A stretch of 64,000 bases of DNA, taken from contig VZSF01009137.1 of NCBI GenBank assembly GCA_013398295.1, positions 31,379 through 95,378 on the forward strand, given 5' to 3'. The DNA is from Chionis minor (taxonomy: Eukaryota > Chordata > Aves > Charadriiformes > Chionididae). How positions within the stretch are numbered: position 1 is the stretch's first letter; each line of letters starts with the position of its first letter. A program made the position numbers and the translations under genes. The notes under the pieces were generated by a model. The model saw only the letters and a list, made by a program, of their open reading frames with translations, did not search any database and was not told the DNA's origin. Positions 58,223 through 64,000 of this stretch are shown piece after piece.

Positions 58223-60057
58223 TCCTCCACTGGGGAAGGGGTGGAGGGGGTCTCCCACACCCCCATGAAACCCGCAGCTCTCCGGGGAGCAGGGGGTACA
58301 GCTGTAGGGATGGAGCAGGTCCATGGGATGGAGGGGAAGGTGGGAGTGGCTGCCCGAGCCTTGCGCTGCCCTGTGCTGCTCCCCTGCCCTGATACAAGGC
58401 TCAGCCCCACATTTGGGGATGGGGGAGGCGTTAAGCTGACCCTACCATGGCAGGGTGCCCATAATCCAAAGTGTGTGTGTCTTGGACCCCCCGAGCCTTA
58501 GTATTGCCCTCTCAGAGTGCCTGGGAGATGGGCTTGTGCAGGCAGGACCAGAGGGTCTCCGGCGGGGCTGCAAGCCCACAGCACAGCCAGGCTGGGAAGG
58601 CACTGGGACCCCCACCAGATGCAAGGAGCAGCCGTCCAGCACTGCTCAGCAGGTCACCAGCTCCAACCCTGCTCCTCCTGGAGGTGGGAAAGGCGAAAAG
58701 GGCAGGGAAGGCTCCTCTCCGAGCCGGTGCAAGTTGGGGACAGCTTCAGGCTGGGCAAGAACGTGCCAGAAAAGGTCTCGTTCCCCTCTTGTTTTCCCAA
58801 AACAAAGGAAGCAGCCTTGCATTGCTGGAAGTCGCGTGCTCAGGCTGTGCTGGCTTGTTATCATCCGATAACCCAGCGACCCAGGAGCTGCCCTGCTCCT
58901 CACCCGTCGAGCCCACACTACGGGATGCGAACAGCTTCCGCATGAGCTGCCCTTTGCAGAGATCCGTTTTCCGCTTGCCGGGCTGGGGGGGGACAGCAGC
59001 GGGGGCTGCTGCGGTGGCCCTAGCTGGCCCTGGGCTCACTGTGTGCCGTGCACCGTGTGCCTGGTGGGGGACCTGCCCGTGCAGGTGATGGTGGACAGTG
59101 AGGGCAGAAGAAATGCAGAGGTGGCAGGTGCCTTGGCGTGGCTTGGGTGTTGCTATCCTATGTGGAGTGTGGAAGGAGATTTGAGGCTCTGCTGTATCTT
59201 GCTTTGCCCCATGCAACGTCCCCAGGAGCACCGTGGCCAGGCTGTGCTGTGGAGCGGGGTGGGCAGTGTGCAGGGCTGAGGGCCGGGGTCCCTTGGGGCA
59301 CGTGGTGATGACTTCAGGGAAGGGACCCTTGCAAACCGCCGAGGAGGGCTGCGCAGCACTGTGTCTGCCTGCCTGCCTCCCCTTTCTGCCAAAATTGTGC
59401 CCTGGGGAGGGTGCATGGCTGCCAAGGCGCCGTAGGGACTTTGGTGGGGCTGGTGGTCAGGGTGATGCTCATCCACCACTGTGGGGAGGTGTTTGGGGAG
59501 CGTCTCCTTGGCAGAGCTGTGCGTGGGGGATATGTGGGACGACAGGAGGCCCACACAGCTGTGCCCAGGGGAGCCGGCTCATCCCAAAGCAGCCCCTTTC
59601 TCCTGCACCACGCTATAAGGGCTCTGTTCAGCACTACGATGACCCGAGGCAACCTCCATCCCTTGCTCAAGTGCCCATTTCAGGGCAGGTGGGACAATAC
59701 TAAATCAACTCCTTTAAAGCCACCCGACCCGCAGGCCCACAGACGTGCCGGTCTCCATCCCTCCCTCATCTCCTGTGGGCACGCTGGGGGCTGGCACGCT
59801 GGCCGGCTGCCCGGGCATGGGGCTGCCTTGGCTGCTAGCCAGGGGGCTCCTGGCCCGGCTGGGTCTGTGCCCTGACCCTCTGCCTCACTGTGGGGTCCAT
59901 GGCTTGCGCTGGGCGCCAGGGATTCAGCGCCAAGGTGGTCACGGGAGCCCTTGGGGACAGCAGCCGTTGCCTCACCCATGGTGGCTTGGGAGCCCAGGTG
60001 TAGAGAGCACCGGGAACCGGGAGACAAAGTGCCCTTTCAGCCCAAGCCCTTGAAAGA

Positions 60058-60074
60058 TGTGTGTGTGTGTGTGC
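60058..60074. repeat. Short (TG)n microsatellite
   Basis: About eight TG units in GATGTGTGTGTGTGTG. Ordinary simple repeat. Confidence 0.85.
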
Positions 60075-60360
60075 AGAGGCTAATGCCCTCGGTCCCGGGG
60101 AGAGGAGGGGGCGCGGGCTGGCTCCATCCCCACCGGGAGCCGGGAGCCGGCCCCGCACGTGTGCCTCTGCGTGTGCCTGCGTGTGCCTCTGTGTGCAGGA
60201 GGCTTATGCATTTCCGTCTCGGTGTATTTGTGTACGTCATGTGTGTGTCTTACTCATCACTGTGTTTTTCTTTCCTTGTTCTTGGGTCTTTCCCCCACCT
60301 CCGCCGTGGATCTATAATTCTTATGGCATTTTATTCTTTCCCTTTTTTTGTGTGTGTTTA

Positions 60361-60495
60361 AATCTCCAGTTTTGGAAGTGGCTGTCTCCTTAGGAAAATA
60401 AATTATATTTTTAGTGCTTGTCTGCAGGGCTGCTGATCCCGCCTGCCCCTGCTCATCACTTACTCACTATTTGTTTAAGCTTTTATTTTCCCCTT
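60361..60495. promoter_or_regulatory. Candidate non-coding regulatory element 7
   Basis: AAAATAAATTATATTTTTAG and TTGTTTAAGCTTTTATTTTC flank a GC-richer centre. A-rich homeodomain- and MEF2-like words occur. It lies 70 bases upstream of element 8, and both may belong to one larger conserved block. Confidence 0.3.
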
Positions 60496-60564
60496 CGCCC
60501 CATGCTGGGGCGCGGGGGCAGCCAGCAGCGCGCTGGAGCTGAGCAGCACGGCGGGAGCGCGCCG

Positions 60565-60742
60565 AAGTTGTCAATGAGCAAAAGGCAGCTCCAATCTGGC
60601 CTTTATTGAGGTCTGGGCTTGCGTAGCGCTGCAGCAGCCTGCCCTGTAATCAGGCAGCCACCAGAGCTGGCCAGCCTTGTAATAAAGCAGCTCTATATTT
60701 ATTTGTTCTGTTTATACCCTGCTCTGTAATAAGTTGGGAGCC
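60565..60742. promoter_or_regulatory. Candidate non-coding regulatory element 8 (posterior-HOX-type words)
   Basis: TGTCAATGAGCAAAAGGC, GGCCTTTATTGAGG, CTGTAATCAGG, TTGTAATAAAGC and CTGTAATAAG recur within 180 bases. TTTATTG and GTAATAAA are words bound by posterior HOX/CDX proteins, which fits a limb or skeletal enhancer. The repeated TGTAAT core suggests a homotypic cluster. Inference from motif content only. Confidence 0.38.
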
Positions 60743-61090
60743 CTCCCCACTCCCCCCGTTTTCTTTGGGAAGCTCCTCTGAGTCTCTGAAGGGATCTGCC
60801 ATCCTGCACACAGTGGATGCTCGGGGCCCTGCATCCTGTGGACAGCTCTGGCCACATCTGGACCGTGCGCCTCTCGCTTTGCGTGCCCCACACACCCCGT
60901 GCCCACCGTGGCCATGCTCTCCCCAGCATCCCAGCCCTGTTCCCCCATCCAGGGAGCCCCCATGGCTCTCCCGGTACCCTGCTTCCCACCCGTGGCCCCT
61001 TCCCCCCATCCCTGCCACCCCCAGCACTGCCTCTGACAGCCCCCCTCCTCCCTCTCTCTATTTCAACCTTAGGTCTTTTTAAAATATGTT

Positions 61091-61099
61091 NNNNNNNNN
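61091..61099. other. Small assembly gap (9 Ns)
   Basis: Nine N bases in an AT-rich stretch of the large NHEJ1 intron. Confidence 0.99.
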
Positions 61100-62107
61100 G
61101 CTACATAATATAGTAATTGTGCGACTAGAAGGTCTCTCCTGTGCCTGCCCGGGTTCATGGGCCTGGGTGTGACCTCACGCTGCACCAGCCAAGCGCCGGA
61201 GCCTGCCGCCATGCCCAGGGACCGCCGCGCCGGCCCCGGGGCTGCCAGCCTCACCAAGGGGACACAGGTGGCCTGGGGAACCCTCCAGCCTGCAGCTGGG
61301 GGGATGCGGTGGGATGCTCTGCCAAGCCAAAAAGGCTTTCATCCCTAAAATCCTTCCTGGTCATGTCCCTGCTGGCAGCGGTGCAGTCCTGGGAGGTGTG
61401 GCTGCTGAGATGGACGGGTCGGGGGGAGCATCCCCAGATCCCCACGGCCCTCAGTGTGGCTGCTCCTCGGGTCCCAGCCTGGGAGATGTCTGGTCCTTGG
61501 GAAGACCCAAGGCAGCCGCTCCCCAGGTCCCATCCTGCCTAAGGACAGGGAGGAGGTGTGTGTCCCATGTGCGGTCACATCCCACCTGCCATTCCTGTGC
61601 CTCCCTGTGGCCCTGCCTGCCCTTCCCTCCCCTGCAGCCTGCCAATGGCGTGGCTGGGAGGAGGCTCAGGCACCCCCTGCTGCCTGGGGAATCCTCCCTC
61701 TGCCTCAGTCATCTTCATCAAGAGTGCATTTTAAAGCATTACTGGCCCACACGGACCCTGCCAGCTCACGCTGCCCCTTGCCCAGAGAGGCTGGAGCTGG
61801 TCAGTGCAATCTTCCCCAGCCGCAGGGTGTGCCAGTCCCACACGCTGTCCTGCTCCCCAGGCAGCTCCCACATGTGCCTGGCACAGCGCAGGTGCCACGG
61901 TCACAGAGTGGTCATCTCCCTGCGCGCCTGACTCTCCCTCCCTGCATTTTGGGATCTCGTGGTTGCACAGTAAGCAGGGCTCCCATCCCACTCCCCTGGG
62001 CTACTGAAGTGCTGGGGCACAGAGCCCGGGGGCATGGGCTGAGTCCAGGCATGTCACCATGGCCCTGCCAGCTGGGGCACGCCTGGCACGGTCCTGGCAG
62101 CGGGCAG

Positions 62108-62290
62108 TCAGGGTTGACATGAGGATATTGCTGCATTTGCATGGCCAAGAGTAATATTAGATCTTTGCGCCGCCTTAGTGTTCCTGAAAGCCACAACAGG
62201 CTTTAATATTCATGATCCCACTCGGCTTCATCCATATTCATGTCGCATCCCTCGACTGCTGGCCCCTGCACGTTCATTTTCACCTGCTTG
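62108..62290. promoter_or_regulatory. Candidate non-coding regulatory element 9 (octamer plus AT words)
   Basis: A perfect POU octamer, ATTTGCAT, at 62135-62142 is followed by GAGTAATATTAGATCTTTGC, GGCTTTAATATTCATG and CCATATTCATG. The last two share the word ATATTCATG, so one core occurs twice about 30 bases apart. Complex AT-rich sequence in a GC-rich intron resembles a developmental enhancer. Confidence 0.38.
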
Positions 62291-63305
62291 GCAGCGTGCT
62301 GCCCGGGAAGGTGGCACTGCACAGAGCTGGAGGTGCCAACCTGCCACTGGCCAGGGCTGAGAGTGTGGTGCCGGGGGTGATGGCCCTGGGTGCTGGCGCA
62401 GGCTGAGCTGTGGGGAGTTTCTGCCATGGGGATTTGGTGACTGCCTCTCCTTGGGTGCTGATCTGTTTCGTGGCCACCCAGTTAATCTCAGAGTTGGACA
62501 GACCGATGGATAGTGCCTGGGAACAGGGACTTTCCAATGTCCCTGCTGTCTCCTGCAGGCTGGCACAGTCTCCAGCCCCTGCAGCCCTGTCCCTTGGTGG
62601 GGCACCCCCTAAACCTGTCTCCTAAAAGGTGCCCTGAGCCTCTGGATGCCCTTGGCAGTGTCTGAGCCTGGTGATGCCAGGATGGTCTTGGGTATCTCCA
62701 TCCCCTGTAACACTCCATCCCATCCCCTCCATCCCTCACACCCTCTCTGTCCCTCTGACTGTTTCTGCTGCTGATGTCTCCCTGTGCGGCCACCTAACTG
62801 CTCTGCTTCCAGGATTTATTTTGTAGCACAACCCTAACTCCCCCACTGCCCGAGCGCTAGGGGCTTGGAGCCCAAAGGAGAAAGCCTAGAGGCATTTACC
62901 TCCTCGTCACCACCACACTGCCACAAAACGGGTGCTCTGGGTGTCAGAGTCATGGGGAGGTGGCCAAGGCTCTCCGAGCTGTCCCCACAAGCCACTGTGA
63001 GAGCTCAGTGCCGTCACCACCCCCCGCAATGCCTTGGGCTGCCCTTGCACCCCAGAAGCACCAAACCTTGCCCTGCACCCATCCTGTGCCGGGCTGCGAC
63101 CTCTCCTGGGTGTCACGCCCGCAGGTGGAAGGGGACAGGGGTGAGCAGAGCAGGCAGCAGCCCGCCTGGCTGGGCAGGGCGTGCTGGCGGCTTTGGGGAC
63201 ATGCCCATGCACTGGCCTGTGACAGGGACGCGGCAGATGGCGCCCTGCCCCCGGTCAGCGGCCGCCTGATGGCCCGCCGCTGCCGGCTGCGTGGGGCTGC
63301 GGCAC

Positions 63306-63785
63306 CGGCACTGCATCTCTGCATCCCGCGCACTGCAGCGCTGCAGAAGCCGGCATTGCATTTCTGCATCCCAGCTTTGCATCTCTGCAACACCAGCACC
63401 ACATCTCTGCATCCCAGGCACTGCAGCACTGCAGCCTGGAACTGCATCTCTGCAATCCCAGCACTGCATCTCTGCATCCCAGGCACTGCATCATTGCAGC
63501 CTGGAACCACATCTCTGCAACCCCAGCACTGCATCTCTGCATCCCAGGCACTGCATCTCTGCATCCTGTGCACTGTATCTCTGCATCCCGGGCGCTGCAT
63601 CACTGCAGCCTTGGCATTGCATCACTGCAGCCCTAGCACTGCATCTCTGCAATCCCAGCACAGCATCTCTGCATCCTCGGCACCGCATCCCTGCATCCCA
63701 GGCACTGCATCTCTGCATGCCAGGCACTGCAGCCCTGCAGCGCTGGAATTGCATCTCTGCAGCCCTGGCATTGCCTTTCTGCGTC
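63306..63785. repeat. 22-bp minisatellite, about 21 copies
   Basis: Head-to-tail degenerate copies of a 22-base unit like CACTGCATCTCTGCATCCC plus AGG. Units occur in a few variant classes (TCTCTGCATCCC, TCATTGCAGCCT, TCTCTGCAACCC) arranged irregularly. Because 22 is not a multiple of three, each reading frame cycles every three units. All frames stay open for most of the array, producing the long but spurious His/Cys/Ser-rich open frames. Confidence 0.93.
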
Positions 63786-64000
63786 ACCCTGGCTGCAGCC
63801 CCTGTGACAGGGATGCCTCTGGGCATCAGGACTGGTACCAGTGTTGTGCCTGTGCCCCAGTTTTTAGTGCAGCTGGGAGCCACATAGGGGCTGCCACCCA
63901 GCAGGAATGCCAGGTGGAGCAGCCGAGGAGCTTTCCCTGGTCACCACAGCATCAGCCCCGTGTGGGCTTGGAGCAGGGACATGCCCGGAGGTGGGTCCTG

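Larger units (their letters stand above)
47781..64000 (+). other. Start of the large NHEJ1 intron (at least 16.2 kb in window)
   Basis: No NHEJ1 exon could be recognised from the donor at 47781 to the window edge. The interval holds the LINE remnant, three tandem repeats, a CpG-rich block at 51540-52080 and a series of AT-rich islands with homeobox-, forkhead- or POU-type motifs, listed separately. In mammals a large NHEJ1 intron houses the IHH enhancer cluster. That this is the same intron is inferred from gene order. Confidence 0.6.

Noticed and set aside
63306..63785. CRISPR-like repeat array
   Set aside because: The units are directly adjacent with no unique spacers, and the DNA is vertebrate.
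63291..63887. Open frames on both strands with repeating His/Cys/Ile/Ser words
   Set aside because: They are translations of the 22-bp minisatellite; no start context, splice sites or family match.
47781..64000. Remaining NHEJ1 exons encoding the basic C-terminus
   Set aside because: I searched the translated frames for the LY-x-AVT and basic Lys-rich end motifs and found none with splice context, so they were placed beyond the window.

Overview
This is vertebrate nuclear DNA, almost certainly from a bird and probably a neoavian one. Its genes are split into many GT-AG exons. A CR1 LINE 3' end with the bird-typical ATCATAGAATCATAG tail lies in an intron, and so does an endogenous-retrovirus LTR of a kind common in birds. 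Coding exons and introns are GC-rich, and several ABCB6 introns are only about 80-110 bases long. I joined the exons by hand from splice sites and reading phase, guided by remembered human orthologues. No alignment or database search was run.

Layout, left to right: ABCB6 (+, 321-5852, 19 coding exons, 840 codons); ZFAND2B (-, 7715-12500, tail-to-tail with ABCB6, first exon cut by an assembly gap); RETREG2/FAM134A (-, 13413-27630, first exon also cut by a gap); CNPPD1 (+, 27954-33598, head-to-head with RETREG2 across a CpG-rich promoter); SLC23A3 (+, 35534-40068); NHEJ1/XLF (+, 42771-47780, only the first four coding exons). From 47781 to the right edge no further exon could be recognised, so this is read as at least 16 kb of a large NHEJ1 intron. 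Gene order and relative orientations match human 2q35 read in reverse, where IHH follows NHEJ1. IHH is therefore expected just beyond the right edge.

The genes are not an operon and do not form one pathway. Their roles are mitochondrial/endosomal porphyrin transport (ABCB6), ER-linked ubiquitin/p97 quality control (ZFAND2B), ER-phagy receptor (RETREG2), a cyclin-fold membrane protein (CNPPD1), an orphan nucleobase/ascorbate-family transporter (SLC23A3) and DNA end joining (NHEJ1). What may link part of the block is regulation: in mammals the large NHEJ1 intron carries enhancers of IHH. Here that intron is GC-rich DNA dotted with short AT-rich islands holding homeobox-, forkhead- and POU-type motifs, plus a CpG-rich block.

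Mobile and repeated DNA: a CR1 tail (10872-11033), a solo-LTR-like element (20710-21303), a decayed CR1/L3-type LINE ORF2 remnant (about 48760-49385), a 22-bp minisatellite (63306-63785), a GTGCC-type short repeat (53286-53424) and a roughly 20-bp repeat (56704-56875). Assembly gaps lie at 12501-12931, 27631-27706 and 61091-61099, with single Ns at 18941 and 49544. I found no tRNA, rRNA, CRISPR array or prokaryote-type system.
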